Positions 40,677 to 50,072 of a stretch of DNA of 64,000 bases are shown here, piece after piece. Origin of the DNA: Janthinobacterium lividum PAMC 25724 (lineage in GTDB: Bacteria; Pseudomonadota; Gammaproteobacteria; Burkholderiales; Burkholderiaceae_D); contig AHHB01000037.1 in assembly GCA_000242815.2 (NCBI GenBank), forward strand, positions 186,001 through 250,000. Reading direction: 5' to 3'. Positions within the stretch are counted from its first letter, which is position 1; each line of letters begins with the position of its first letter. The position numbers were made by a program, and so were the translations under genes. The notes under the pieces are model-generated. The model did no database searches. It was not told where the DNA came from and saw only the letters and a list, made by a program, of their open reading frames with translations.

Positions 40677-42407
40677 TTACAGATCCTCCGAGCCAAGCAT
40701 CATTTCGGACAGGCCCTTGCCGGCTTTCACCATCGGCCATACGTTTTCGGACTGGTCAGTAATGAAGTTCATGAATACCAGCCTGTCTTTCATGCCAAAC
40801 GCTTCCTTCAGGGCGCCGTCAACGTCGCCCGGTTTTTCAATTTTCATGCCCACGTGACCATAGGCTTCAGCCAGCCTTTCGAAGTCGGGCAGCGAATCCA
40901 TGTAGGACTCGGAATAGCGCGAACCGTAGTCGATTTCCTGCCACTGGCGCACCATGCCGAGGAAACGGTTGTTGAGCATGATGATCTTCGGCGTCAGGTG
41001 GTACTGCTTGCACGTGGCCAGTTCCTGGATGCACATCTGGATCGAGCCTTCGCCGGTAATGCAGGCGACGGTGGCGTCCGGATTGGCCATCTGCACGCCC
41101 ATGGCGTACGGCAAGCCGACACCCATGGTGCCCAAGCCACCGGAATTGATCCAGCGACGCGGCTTGTCGAAGCCATAATATTGCGCCGCCCACATTTGGT
41201 GCTGGCCCACGTCGGAGGTAATGAAGGCGTCCCCCTTGGTGATCTGGAAAACTTTTTCCACCACTGATTGTGGCTTGATGACCAGGTCGGAGCTCGGGTA
41301 TTTCAAGCATTCGCGGCCACGCCATTCGGTGATCTGCTTCCACCAGTTACTCAGTGCATTGACGTTCGGCTTGGCTTCGGCCGCGTCGAGCTGCGCCAGG
41401 AATTCGATCAGCACATCCTTGACGTTGCCGACGATGGGGATATCGACCTTGACGCGCTTGGAAATCGACGATGGATCGATGTCCACGTGGATGATCTTGC
41501 GCGGATTCGAGGCGAAATGTTTCGGGTTGCCAATCACGCGGTCATCGAAGCGGGCGCCGATGGCGATCAGGACGTCACAGTTCTGCATCGCCATGTTCGC
41601 TTCGTAGGTGCCGTGCATGCCGAGCATGCCGACATACTGATCGCTCGATGCGCGGTAGCCGCCCAGACCCATCAAGGTGTTGGTGCACGGGAAACCCAGG
41701 CGATCGACCAGCTTGTTAAGCTCGGGAGAAGCATTCGCCAGGATCACGCCGCCACCGGCATAGATCATCGGGCGTTCGGCTTGCAGCAACAGCTGCACGG
41801 CCTTGCGGATCTGGCCCGAGTGACCCTTGTCGACGGGACGGTAAGAACGCATTTCGACTTCCTTCGGATACTCGAAATGGCATTTATGCATGCTGATATC
41901 CTTGGGGATATCGACCAGCACAGGTCCCGGACGGCCGGTGCGGGCGATGAAAAAGGCTTTCTTGATCGTTTCCGCCAAATCCTTGACATCCTTGACGAGG
42001 AAGTTGTGCTTGACCACGGGACGCGTGATGCCGACCGTGTCGCATTCCTGGAACGCATCCTGGCCGATGGCGTAGCTCGGCACCTGGCCGGAGATCACGA
42101 CCATGGGAATCGAGTCCATATAGGCGGTCGACAGGCCTGTGACGGCATTCGTGACGCCCGGACCGGACGTGACGAGGGCGACACCGACTTTGTTCGAGCT
42201 GCGCGAATAGGCATCGGCGGCGTGAATCGCGGCCTGCTCGTGGCGTACCAGAATATGCTGAAATTTATTTTGCTGGAAGATGGCGTCGTAGATGTACAGT
42301 ACGGCTCCGCCCGGGTATCCAAAGACGTGCTCGACGCCCTCTTCAGCCAGACAGCGCACGACAATTTCTGCGCCGGTGATCGGTCCTGCTGGTGCTTCGG
42401 TATTCAT
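40677..42407 (-). CDS. ilvB: Acetolactate synthase large (catalytic) subunit, biosynthetic
   Basis: 576 aa ThDP/FAD enzyme. The catalytic Glu is in FGYPGGAVLYIYDAIF-x-HEQAA; the ThDP fold GEGSIQMCIQELAT-x-NNRFLGMV follows. Makes 2-acetolactate and acetohydroxybutyrate. Preceded by a long leader. Confidence 0.97.
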   Translation of the reverse strand: MNTEAPAGPITGAEIVVRCLAEEGVEHVFGYPGGAVLYIYDAIFQQNKFQHILVRHEQAAIHAADAYSRSSNKVGVALVTSGPGVTNAVTGLSTAYMDSIPMVVISGQVPSYAIGQDAFQECDTVGITRPVVKHNFLVKDVKDLAETIKKAFFIARTGRPGPVLVDIPKDISMHKCHFEYPKEVEMRSYRPVDKGHSGQIRKAVQLLLQAERPMIYAGGGVILANASPELNKLVDRLGFPCTNTLMGLGGYRASSDQYVGMLGMHGTYEANMAMQNCDVLIAIGARFDDRVIGNPKHFASNPRKIIHVDIDPSSISKRVKVDIPIVGNVKDVLIEFLAQLDAAEAKPNVNALSNWWKQITEWRGRECLKYPSSDLVIKPQSVVEKVFQITKGDAFITSDVGQHQMWAAQYYGFDKPRRWINSGGLGTMGVGLPYAMGVQMANPDATVACITGEGSIQMCIQELATCKQYHLTPKIIMLNNRFLGMVRQWQEIDYGSRYSESYMDSLPDFERLAEAYGHVGMKIEKPGDVDGALKEAFGMKDRLVFMNFITDQSENVWPMVKAGKGLSEMMLGSEDL

Positions 42408-42902
42408 GAAACATTCCTTTCAAGGTCCATTGGAGATTGATCGGATGTTCTTTCCTGACGAAGTACGCCTAACGCGACAGTGCTCCTGCTTCCCTTTTCA
42501 TGCGGTCACGCCATCTCTTTGGGCACCCATAGATACCTTACAAAACAACGCTTAACGCAACTCGTTTGGCCGGAGCTTCTGTGGCGCCTGTGCGAACCGC
42601 TCGCGCTTGTGGCGCGGGTTAGAACAAACTGCCTACAAATGAAAGCGCGTCTTGTCGCGGATGGCCTTGTGTGCCGGTCGCGACTTGACCATAGGGCTTT
42701 GGGGTGTTCAAAGCGTCCCATACGGTATCGCGTTGCACCATGATGGTCAAGGAAAATGTCAGTGCCGCTGCATTTTTGCTGACGCGACGTGCAAAAACCC
42801 TGCGGTAACGCACATTTTTTGCTAGCATGCACGGGGGTTGCAAAAAGCATACCCACACCAATTCGCCCACCGCACCCGCAGCCGCTAAGATCCCCACACC
42901 GC
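42408..42902. other. Divergent spacer and long ilvB leader
   Basis: 495 bp between ilvB (minus) and the sigma factor gene (plus). If the ilvB promoter at 42722-42750 is right, the leader is about 300 nt. I found no leader peptide rich in Leu/Val/Ile codons and no clear terminator hairpin, so attenuation is unproven. The region near 42780-42860 probably contains the sigma-factor promoter. Confidence 0.45.
42722..42750 (-). promoter_or_regulatory. Candidate ilvB promoter
   Basis: On the minus strand TTGACC (42750-42745), 17-bp spacer, TACCGT (42727-42722). The -35 is good and the -10 is weak. Confidence 0.4.
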
Positions 42903-43472
42903 ATGGCAACAGACAAAGAATTATCCGACTTTCTAGAAAATGTCGAGCGGCGCGCTTTCAAGCAGGCCGCCTACGCGGTCCGCAAGGAAGAATCGGCACT
43001 CGACATCGTGCAAGATGCCATGATCAAGCTGGCCGAGAAATACGGCGACAAGCCGGCCGCCGAGCTGCCGATGCTATTTCAGCGCATCTTGCAAAACACC
43101 ATCCTTGATTATTTCCGCCGAGAAAAAGTACGCAACACCTGGGTCAGCCTGTTTTCCGGCATGAAGTCCTCGGGCGACGAGCATGAAGATTTTGATATAC
43201 TTGACACTTATGAATCAGAACAAGGCTCGAGTGCCGCCGAATCGTCGGCCGACCAGGTCGAACGCGCGCAAATCCTTGATTTGATTGATATTGAAGTACA
43301 AAAACTGCCGCCACGTCAACGCGAAGCCTTCCTCATGCGTTACTGGCAGGATATGGATGTGGCTGAAACAGCGGAAGCGATGGGTTGCTCCGAAGGTAGC
43401 GTGAAAACACATTGCTCTAGAGCTACCCACACGCTCGCCGAATCGCTGAAAGCCAAGGGAATACAATTATGA
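42903..43472 (+). CDS. ECF-type RNA polymerase sigma factor
   Basis: 189 aa. Region 2 (VQDAMIKLAEK ... LQNTILDYFRREKVR) and region 4 (LPPRQREAFLMRYWQDMDVAETAEAMGCS split, then EGSVKTHCSRA) are present, joined by an acidic Ser-rich linker. I start at 42903 (MATDKELSDF); the frame extends upstream without support. It overlaps DUF3619 by ATGA, the usual sign of a sigma/anti-sigma pair. Confidence 0.92.
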   Translation: MATDKELSDFLENVERRAFKQAAYAVRKEESALDIVQDAMIKLAEKYGDKPAAELPMLFQRILQNTILDYFRREKVRNTWVSLFSGMKSSGDEHEDFDILDTYESEQGSSAAESSADQVERAQILDLIDIEVQKLPPRQREAFLMRYWQDMDVAETAEAMGCSEGSVKTHCSRATHTLAESLKAKGIQL

Positions 43473-43873
43473 ACACCGACGATCTCAATTTCGCTTACAA
43501 AGTGCGCCACGCACTGAACGAAAAACTCGACGACCTGCCCGCCTCGGCCACCGATCGCCTGGCAGCGGCACGCAAGCTGGCCCTGGCGCGCAAGAAGGCT
43601 GACGCGCCTGCCGCCGTCGCCGTGCGCAAGGACGTCTTCGCCGGCATCGCCAGCCACCTGTTGGTCGAGCCACTATCGTGGCTGGGCCGCATGAGCGTCA
43701 TCCTCCCCCTGCTGCTGCTGGTCGGCGGCCTGGTCGGGATCTACCAGTTTGAGCAAGAACAGCATATTGCCGAACTGGCAGAAATCGACGCCGCCGTGCT
43801 GTCGGACGAATTGCCGCTCTCAGCGTATATGGACCACGGCTTCAACGCCTACCTGACGAAACGCGAGCAATAA
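43469..43873 (+). CDS. DUF3619 single-span protein, possible anti-sigma factor
   Basis: 134 aa. Cytoplasmic N-terminus of about 70 residues, one span (LPLLLLVGGLVGIYQF), short periplasmic tail. That topology plus the 4-bp overlap with the sigma gene is what anti-sigma factors show; DUF3619 has no function known to me, so the role is inference. Confidence 0.85.
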   Translation: MNTDDLNFAYKVRHALNEKLDDLPASATDRLAAARKLALARKKADAPAAVAVRKDVFAGIASHLLVEPLSWLGRMSVILPLLLLVGGLVGIYQFEQEQHIAELAEIDAAVLSDELPLSAYMDHGFNAYLTKREQ

Positions 43874-43875
43874 GC

Positions 43876-44631
43876 ATGGCACGCTTGAGCGCACGCAAAA
43901 GCTGGCTGGCCGGCGGCATCGGCCTGGGCGCCTGCGCCCTGGCTGGCGCCGCATGGTTAGCTGTGCAGCAACATCGCCTGCCCGCCGCCCCTGCCACCAC
44001 GGCGGCGCCCGTGCTTGCGCCGGCCCCGGCAGCGAAGCCCGGCGCGCCCAGCACGTCGGGCAAAGGCGGCACGCCGCCCAAGGGCAGCGAGAACCCTTCC
44101 TGGAACAAGCTGTCAATCGCGCAACAGGAAGCGCTGCAGCCGCTGGCGGGCGAATGGAACAAACTGGAAGCCTTGCGCAAGCAGAAATGGCTCGACATTG
44201 CCAAGCGTTTTGCCTCCATGTCCGCCGACGAGCAAACCCGCGTGCACGAACGCATGCGGGTATGGGTCAAGCTGACGCCGGAACAGCGCCGCCTGGTGCG
44301 CGAAAACTATGCGCGCACGAAAAAGATTGATCCTGGTCAAAAAACCGCGCAGTGGGAGCAATACCAGCAATTGCCGGAAGATCAAAAGAAAAAGCTGGCG
44401 ACGGAACTGGTGCCGAAGAAGCCGCTGGAAAAAGTGCCGGCGATTAATTCCAACACCAGCAAACCGGCCGCGCCGCTGGCGCCCCTCACGCCGCCAGCGC
44501 CCGTCGTCGTCGCACCTGTCCTGCCGCCTGCGGCAGCCGCCGTGCCGGTAGCCGAGTCTGCCACAGCTGCAGCCTCGGCGCCCGTCACACCCCCTGCCAC
44601 GCCCGCCCCATTGCCGACCAATGCCAAATAG
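43876..44631 (+). CDS. DUF3106 periplasmic protein
   Basis: 251 aa. One N-terminal span or signal anchor (7-29), a Pro/Ala-rich linker, then a helical region with LTPEQRRLVREN and LPEDQKKKLATEL, reminiscent of LTxxQ repeats of CpxP/Spy-like and heavy-metal-sensor proteins, and a Pro/Ala/Val tail. Three bases after DUF3619; it may sense stress for the sigma system. Confidence 0.85.
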   Translation: MARLSARKSWLAGGIGLGACALAGAAWLAVQQHRLPAAPATTAAPVLAPAPAAKPGAPSTSGKGGTPPKGSENPSWNKLSIAQQEALQPLAGEWNKLEALRKQKWLDIAKRFASMSADEQTRVHERMRVWVKLTPEQRRLVRENYARTKKIDPGQKTAQWEQYQQLPEDQKKKLATELVPKKPLEKVPAINSNTSKPAAPLAPLTPPAPVVVAPVLPPAAAAVPVAESATAAASAPVTPPATPAPLPTNAK

Positions 44632-45157
44632 CACGCCCGCCACCAGCATCACGTCCCACCCCACGATCAAGCGCCGCCTCATTTCCATGGTCTACGAGTC
44701 GCTGCTGGCCCTGGCCGTGCTGTTCTTGCCCTTCCTGCTGTTTGAACTGGCCGTGCAGGGCGCACATACGCCGTTGACTGAACACCTGCGCCAGTGCCTG
44801 GCCTTCCTTGTCATGGGTGCGTATTTCATCCATCAATGGAGCCGCGAAGGGCAAACCCTGGCCATGAAGACGTGGCGTTTGCAATTGGTGATGGCGGGCC
44901 ACGCCCACGTCCCGCTGCGCGTCGCCACCTACCGCTACCTGCTGTCATGGATGTGGCTGCTGCCGGCCCTGCTAGTATCGTATGTATGCGATTTGCAGCA
45001 CTGGACGGCCCTGGGCGCCATCGGCGTGGGCATCCTGGCCTGGTCTGCCACGGCATTGCTGACGGGCAATGGGCAATTTCTGCACGACAAGCTGGCAGGC
45101 ACGCAGATGGTGCAATTACCGGCCCCCGCAAAGAAGTCGAAAAAAGTCGCCGCCTGA
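44621..45157 (+). CDS. RDD family membrane protein
   Basis: 178 aa. RDD-family pattern: IKRRLISMVYESLLAL in place of the Arg-Asp-Asp motif, GQTLAMKTWRLQL, and LHDKLAGTQMV. Four spans. Overlaps the end of DUF3106 by 11 bp, so part of the sigma operon. Transport role suspected for the family, not shown. Confidence 0.85.
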   Translation: MPNSTPATSITSHPTIKRRLISMVYESLLALAVLFLPFLLFELAVQGAHTPLTEHLRQCLAFLVMGAYFIHQWSREGQTLAMKTWRLQLVMAGHAHVPLRVATYRYLLSWMWLLPALLVSYVCDLQHWTALGAIGVGILAWSATALLTGNGQFLHDKLAGTQMVQLPAPAKKSKKVAA

Positions 45158-45210
45158 GTTTTCATGCGGCTTGACCTGCATCATTGAAGCGCCACGGGGG
45201 CTCTGCGATC

Positions 45211-45648
45211 ATGCCGAGCATGAATCATACCTCCCCCCTCCCCCACACACACCTCGCCATCGACCGCGTGGAAGTGTGCAGCGAAGACGACGTCAAGCAT
45301 CTCGTCCACACCTTTTATGCAGCCGTGCGCGACGACGCCATGCTGGGCCCGATCTTTGCCGCCGAGGTCAAGGATTGGAATGTCCATCTGGCAACATTGG
45401 TCGATTTCTGGTCAGGCTTGCTGCGCGGCACCATGCGCTATCACGGCAAGCCGCTGGCCCAGCACGCGCAAATGAAAAACCTGACTCCGTGCATGTTCCG
45501 CCGCTGGCTGACACTATTCTTCGCGACAACCGAGAGCATGGGCCAGCCGGCCCTGCAAGAGAAGGCCGACACCATCGCCTTGAATATTGCCGAACGGCTA
45601 TGGAAAAGCTTTGCGGAAAGCCACACCATCGTGGCGCCGCAGCTTTAA
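45211..45648 (+). CDS. Group III truncated haemoglobin
   Basis: About 145 aa. FYAAVRDDAMLGPIFA, the B/E-helix W, LLRGTMRYHGKPLAQHAQMKNL (in part) and RRWLTLF mark group III 2/2 globins, small haem proteins for O2, peroxide or NO chemistry. Start uncertain between 45211 and 45220; neither has a good ribosome binding site. Convergent with the pseudouridine synthase; the two frames overlap by 4 bp at their ends. Confidence 0.85.
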   Translation: MPSMNHTSPLPHTHLAIDRVEVCSEDDVKHLVHTFYAAVRDDAMLGPIFAAEVKDWNVHLATLVDFWSGLLRGTMRYHGKPLAQHAQMKNLTPCMFRRWLTLFFATTESMGQPALQEKADTIALNIAERLWKSFAESHTIVAPQL

Positions 45649-46403
45649 AATCTTTCGTAACCCTGCAAGTAACGCCATTGCCCCACGGGCATGGCGCCCA
45701 TCGGGATGCGCCCGATGCGCAAGCGCTTCATGGCGACCACGTCCAGTCCCACCATCTTGCACATATGGGCGATCTGGCCCGGCTGCACGTTTTTCAGGGC
45801 GAAGCGCAAGCGCGTCTCGTTCTGCCAGCTGACCTTGATCGGCGGCAAAGGCTTGCCATTGAACGGCAAGCCGTGATTGAGCAGCGCCAGGCCGTTTTCC
45901 ATGATGTTGCCGGCGACTTCCACGATGAATTCCTGCTCTACCGTTTTCGCCTCGTCAACCAGCTTGCGGGCGACGCGGAAATCTTGCGTAAATACCAGCA
46001 AGCCCGATGCCATGGTGTCGAGCGGATTGGTGATGCTCAGGCCGATCAGGTGGCGCTTGAGAAAGCGCGTGACGGCGCTGGGCAGCACGTTTTCTGGCGT
46101 GAACAACTGTTCCGGACGCAAACAGGCCAGCGCCGGCTTGCCTTCGCCACCGACGCCACCATTGATGCCGGCCGGCTTGTGCAGCAAGATCGTCACCGGT
46201 GGCATTTCTTCCAGGGTCGCATTCGGCAGCAGCACCACCACTTGATTGTCTGCCACGCGCGCGCCCGATTCTTCCACCGGTACGCCATCGACCGTGACCC
46301 AGCCGCCCTCGATATACAGCTCGGCCTCGCGGCGCGAACAGGGCACGTCTTCAGACAGGCGCTTGGCCAGGCGGACGGTGGGCATTTCGTGTGATGTGGT
46401 CAT
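45645..46403 (-). CDS. Pseudouridine synthase, RsuA/RluF family
   Basis: 252 aa. N-terminal S4 domain (RLAKRLSEDVPCSRREAELYI), then the RsuA/RluB/E/F catalytic domain with NPLDTMASGLLVFTQD, whose Asp is the catalytic residue (usual GRLD is NPLD here). C-terminus KRLRIGRIPMGAMPVGQWR is typical. Closest in feel to RluF (23S rRNA 2604). Start at 46403 by domain fit; no strong binding site. Confidence 0.87.
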   Translation of the reverse strand: MTTSHEMPTVRLAKRLSEDVPCSRREAELYIEGGWVTVDGVPVEESGARVADNQVVVLLPNATLEEMPPVTILLHKPAGINGGVGGEGKPALACLRPEQLFTPENVLPSAVTRFLKRHLIGLSITNPLDTMASGLLVFTQDFRVARKLVDEAKTVEQEFIVEVAGNIMENGLALLNHGLPFNGKPLPPIKVSWQNETRLRFALKNVQPGQIAHMCKMVGLDVVAMKRLRIGRIPMGAMPVGQWRYLQGYERF

Positions 46404-46486
46404 GGGGGATGCGCAAAAAGCAAAAGGAGGAGAGAGCCGGTATTGTAACCGACCCGCTCCTCCTCTTTTGTTGATTGCGCTAGTGG

Positions 46487-46569
46487 TTGTCGGATTACGC
46501 GCTTGCGCGCTAATCCGACCTACGTGGCTCATCCGGTAGGTTGGATTAGCGAAACGCGTAATCGAACAA
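46487..46569. repeat. Inverted pair of a dispersed GTAGGTYGGATTAGCG repeat
   Basis: Copy 1 (46487-46523, minus) and copy 2 (46536-46569, plus) both follow the plan GTAGGT(C/T)GGATTAGCG ... CGCGTAATC. Each copy can form its own hairpin (TCGGATTA/TAATCCGA in copy 1). I recognise this as a dispersed intergenic repeat type of proteobacteria. It touches the methyltransferase stop. Confidence 0.75.
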
Positions 46570-47487
46570 TCAGGCCTGCGCCTTGGCCAACTCCTCGGCA
46601 AAGAAACGGTGCCCCATCTCTTCCAGGCCCAGCGTCTGCAGTACTTCCTGCAGGCGCTCGGTCGGACGCTGGCGCGGCAAGTTTTTATAGCTGGCGATGA
46701 TCAGTTCATTCTTCATCGAGTGTTCCCAGCCCACCAGTTCCGTCACGCTGACCTGGTAGCCGTGCGCTTCCAATTGCAGACAGCGCAGCACGTTGGTGAT
46801 CTGGCTGCCGAACTCGCGCGTGTGCAGCGGGTGGCGCCACAATTCCGTCAAGGCACTCTTGCCCAGGCTCTTGCCTTTGTTCTTCTTCAGGACGGAAGCC
46901 ACTTCGGCCTGGCAACACGGTACCAGCACCATGAATTTCGCCTTCTTCTTCAGGGCGAAGTGGATCGCGTCATCGGTAGCCGTGTTGCACGCATGCAAGG
47001 CCGTGACGATGTCGATCTGTTGCGGCAGCAAGTTTGATTGCGTCGATTCGGCCACGGACAGCGGTAAAAACGACATGCCGGGGAACTTGAATTTCTTCGC
47101 CAGCTCTTGCGAGCGCTGCACCAGTTCTTCGCGCGTCTCGATGCCGTAGATGTGCGAACCGTCGTTGCCGTTTTTGAAGAACAGGTCGTACAGGATGAAG
47201 CCCAGGTAGGACTTGCCGGCGCCATGGTCGACCAAGGAGACGCCGGGGTGGTCGAGCTGCACTTCGCGCAGCAGCGGCTCGATGAACTGCGTCAGGTGGT
47301 ACACCTGCTTGAGCTTGCGGCGGCTGTCCTGGTTCATCTTGCCGTCGCGCGTCAGGATATGCAATTCCTGCAACAAGGCGACCGACTGGCCATCCTTGAT
47401 CTCGGGCATGTTGCTGGCGGCCGTGATGATGTCTTTCGGCACGGCGGCGGCGGTGGCGGCGGCTGCCGCGCCCTTAGCGCGCTTCAT
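46570..47487 (-). CDS. Class I SAM-dependent methyltransferase-like protein
   Basis: 305 aa. Motif I is LVDHGAGKSYLGFIL, followed by YGIETREELVQRS and DIVTALHACNTATDDAI; the VLVPCCQAEV segment is typical of a SAM-dependent group that may act on RNA. N-terminal Ala-rich tail. It overlaps iscX by 14 bp, so it is transcribed as the last gene of the ISC operon. Substrate unknown. Confidence 0.8.
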   Translation of the reverse strand: MKRAKGAAAAATAAAVPKDIITAASNMPEIKDGQSVALLQELHILTRDGKMNQDSRRKLKQVYHLTQFIEPLLREVQLDHPGVSLVDHGAGKSYLGFILYDLFFKNGNDGSHIYGIETREELVQRSQELAKKFKFPGMSFLPLSVAESTQSNLLPQQIDIVTALHACNTATDDAIHFALKKKAKFMVLVPCCQAEVASVLKKNKGKSLGKSALTELWRHPLHTREFGSQITNVLRCLQLEAHGYQVSVTELVGWEHSMKNELIIASYKNLPRQRPTERLQEVLQTLGLEEMGHRFFAEELAKAQA

Positions 47488-47668
47488 CGATCCACGCCAT
47501 CTGCAGCGCTTCGAGCACTTTTTCGCCGCCGCGCGTATGGTCATCGTCGAAGCCATCCAGTGCCACCACCCAGTTATGCAAGTCGGTGAAACGCACGCTC
47601 AGGGGATCGACGTCCGGATGCGCCTCGTACAGCGCTTCGGCGATCGCATGAATATCGGACCATTTCAT
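47474..47668 (-). CDS. iscX: Fe-S cluster assembly protein IscX
   Basis: 64 aa, acidic, exact family length. MKWSDIHAIAEALYEAHPDVDP and RFTDLHNWV are diagnostic. Binds IscS and modulates its activity, maybe as iron sensor. Confidence 0.95.
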   Translation of the reverse strand: MKWSDIHAIAEALYEAHPDVDPLSVRFTDLHNWVVALDGFDDDHTRGGEKVLEALQMAWIDEAR

Positions 47669-47669
47669 G

Positions 47670-48011
47670 TTAGTGACTGCCTTCGCTGACCTGGTTGATC
47701 GTGTATTTCGGAATTTCGACGACGAGATCGGTCTCGGCGACGATGGACTGGCACGACAGGCGCGATTGGGGTTCCAGGCCCCAAGCTTTGTCGAGCATAT
47801 CTTCTTCCAATTCCGTCGCTTCGTTCAAGGAGGCGATGCCTTCACGCACCAGCACATGGCAGGTAGTGCAGGCACACGATTTTTCGCAGGCGTGCTCGAT
47901 GTCGATGTCGTTTTCCAGCAGGATGTCGCAGATGGACTTGCCGGCAGGAGCTTCGATGACGGCGCCGTCGGGGCAAAGCTTGGCGTGCGGCAGAATGACG
48001 ATTTGGGGCAT
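47670..48011 (-). CDS. fdx: ISC-system [2Fe-2S] ferredoxin
   Basis: 113 aa. Ligands Cys42, Cys48, Cys51 and Cys87 (HACEKSCACTTC and LSCQ). Delivers electrons to cluster assembly on IscU. One base before iscX. Confidence 0.96.
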   Translation of the reverse strand: MPQIVILPHAKLCPDGAVIEAPAGKSICDILLENDIDIEHACEKSCACTTCHVLVREGIASLNEATELEEDMLDKAWGLEPQSRLSCQSIVAETDLVVEIPKYTINQVSEGSH

Positions 48012-48082
48012 ATTACCTCTACAATTTCAATGATTCGGAGCGCGGCCGCAGCAAGTGCACACGGCGCGCATGTCAATTAGTG

Positions 48083-49963
48083 CTAAACGACCTGGTCCAG
48101 CGATTTGCCCTTCAGGGCAGTGCGCACGCTGCGATCCATGCGGCGCGAGGCGAAATCCTCGGTGCCGTCGGCCAGCGCTTCGATCGCCAGCTTCAAGGCT
48201 TGATGGTCGATGGCGCCGTCTTGCGATTGCACGATGGCGTCGCGCACCTTGTGCATCAAGTCATCTACCAGCACGCGTTCCGCATCATCGAGCAAGCCGC
48301 CGTCTTCGTCCAGGGCCGACTGCGTCGCCAGCAAAATGCGTTCCGCTTCTACCTGCTCTTCGCGCAACGCGCGCGCCAGCATGTCGCCGTCGGCCGAGGT
48401 GTAGGAATCTTGCAGCATGCGGGCGATATCGTCGTCGCCCAGGCCATAGGCGGGCTTGACGCTGATCGACGCTTCCACGCCCGAGCGCAATTCGCGCGCC
48501 GAGACCGACAGCAAGCCATCGGCATCGACCTGGTAGGTGATGCGGATGCGCGCGGCGCCCGCCACCATCGGCGGAATGCCGCGCAATTCAAAGCGCGCCA
48601 GCGAACGGCAGTCGCTCACCAGTTCGCGCTCGCCCTGCAGCACGTGCACGGCCAGCGCTGTCTGGCCATCTTTAAAGGTCGTAAATTCCTGCGCGCGCGC
48701 ACACGGGATCGTCGAATTGCGCGGGATGATCTTTTCTACCAGGCCGCCCATGGTTTCGATACCCAAGGAGAGCGGGATCACGTCCAGCAGCAGCCAGTCG
48801 TCGCCGGCGGCGCGGTTACCCGCCAGCAAGTTCGCCTGGATGGCAGCGCCCAGCGCCACCACTTTGTCCGGGTCGATATTGGCGTGCGGCGTCGTGTGAA
48901 AAAATTCGCTCACTGCGCGCTGCACGTGCGGCATGCGCGTCGCGCCGCCGACCATGACCACGCCATCGACGTCGTCCGCATCCACACTCGCGTCGCGCAA
49001 GGCTTTCTTGATGGCGTTCATGGTCTTGCCCACCAGGTGCTGCGTCATGGCGGCAAACTCCGTGGCCGTGATGCGCAGGTGGATCTCTTCACCCGAATTG
49101 AGGGCCGCATCGATCATCGTTTCGGCTTTGGTCGACAGCGTTTCCTTGATTTCGCGCGCTTTCACCATCAGGATGGCCGTGTCCTCGTCCGACAGGGGCG
49201 CCAGCTTGGCGTGCTCGCTGATCCAGCAAAACAGGCGGCGGTCGAAATCGTCGCCGCCCAGGGCCGAGTCACCGCCCGTGGACAAGACTTCAAAGACGCC
49301 CTTGCTCAGTTTCAGGATCGAGATGTCGAAGGTACCGCCACCGAGGTCATACACGGCGTACACGCCTTCGGAGGCGTTGTCGAGTCCATACGCAATGGCG
49401 GCGGCCGTCGGCTCGCTCAAGAGGCGCAAGACATTGATGCCGGCCAACTGCGCCGCATCTTTCGTCGCCTGGCGCTGCGCATCGTCGAAATACGCTGGCA
49501 CGGTAATCACCGCGCCCACCAGGTCATCGCCCAGCGAGTCTTCCGCGCGCTGACGCAGGGTGGCAAGGATTTGCGCCGACACTTCCACGGGGCTTTTCAC
49601 GCCGGCCACGGTTTTCAGCTGCACCATGCCAGGCGTGTCCTGGAAATCATAGGGCAGGTTTTCCGCGTAGGCGATATCGGCCAGACCACGGCCCATGAAG
49701 CGCTTCACGGAAACGATGGTGTTCTTCGGATCGGTGGTTTGCGCGGACAGGGCCTTGTAGCCGATGTTCGCATGGCCGTTCGGCAAGTAGCGCACGACGG
49801 AAGGCAACAAGGACCGTCCGTCTTCATCGTTGAGCACCTCGGGAATGCTGTTGCGCACGGTGGCGACCAGGGAATTGGTGGTACCCAGATCGATGCCGAC
49901 GGCCAGGCGGTGCTGGTGCGGCGCGGTCGACATGCCTGGTTCGGAAATTTGCAGAAGTGCCAT
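48083..49963 (-). CDS. hscA: Hsp70-type chaperone HscA
   Basis: 626 aa, specialised Hsp70 that promotes cluster release from IscU. ATPase motifs [13 protein letters not shown] and [13 protein letters not shown]; substrate-binding domain at about 390-510. Length matches HscA rather than DnaK. Confidence 0.96.
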   Translation of the reverse strand: MALLQISEPGMSTAPHQHRLAVGIDLGTTNSLVATVRNSIPEVLNDEDGRSLLPSVVRYLPNGHANIGYKALSAQTTDPKNTIVSVKRFMGRGLADIAYAENLPYDFQDTPGMVQLKTVAGVKSPVEVSAQILATLRQRAEDSLGDDLVGAVITVPAYFDDAQRQATKDAAQLAGINVLRLLSEPTAAAIAYGLDNASEGVYAVYDLGGGTFDISILKLSKGVFEVLSTGGDSALGGDDFDRRLFCWISEHAKLAPLSDEDTAILMVKAREIKETLSTKAETMIDAALNSGEEIHLRITATEFAAMTQHLVGKTMNAIKKALRDASVDADDVDGVVMVGGATRMPHVQRAVSEFFHTTPHANIDPDKVVALGAAIQANLLAGNRAAGDDWLLLDVIPLSLGIETMGGLVEKIIPRNSTIPCARAQEFTTFKDGQTALAVHVLQGERELVSDCRSLARFELRGIPPMVAGAARIRITYQVDADGLLSVSARELRSGVEASISVKPAYGLGDDDIARMLQDSYTSADGDMLARALREEQVEAERILLATQSALDEDGGLLDDAERVLVDDLMHKVRDAIVQSQDGAIDHQALKLAIEALADGTEDFASRRMDRSVRTALKGKSLDQVV

Positions 49964-50072
49964 TGTATTCGTGCCTCGATTAATTTTTTGCGTGATGCAG
50001 CTGATGCCTGTCGTGCATTATATAAGACGCGCGCCAGGCTGGCGCTTGGTCCGTGGGTCAAGCGATGGCCAT

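Noticed and set aside
42506-42961. Open frame in the ilvB leader
   Set aside because: No run of Leu, Val or Ile codons as in a leader peptide, and it overlaps the sigma gene start.
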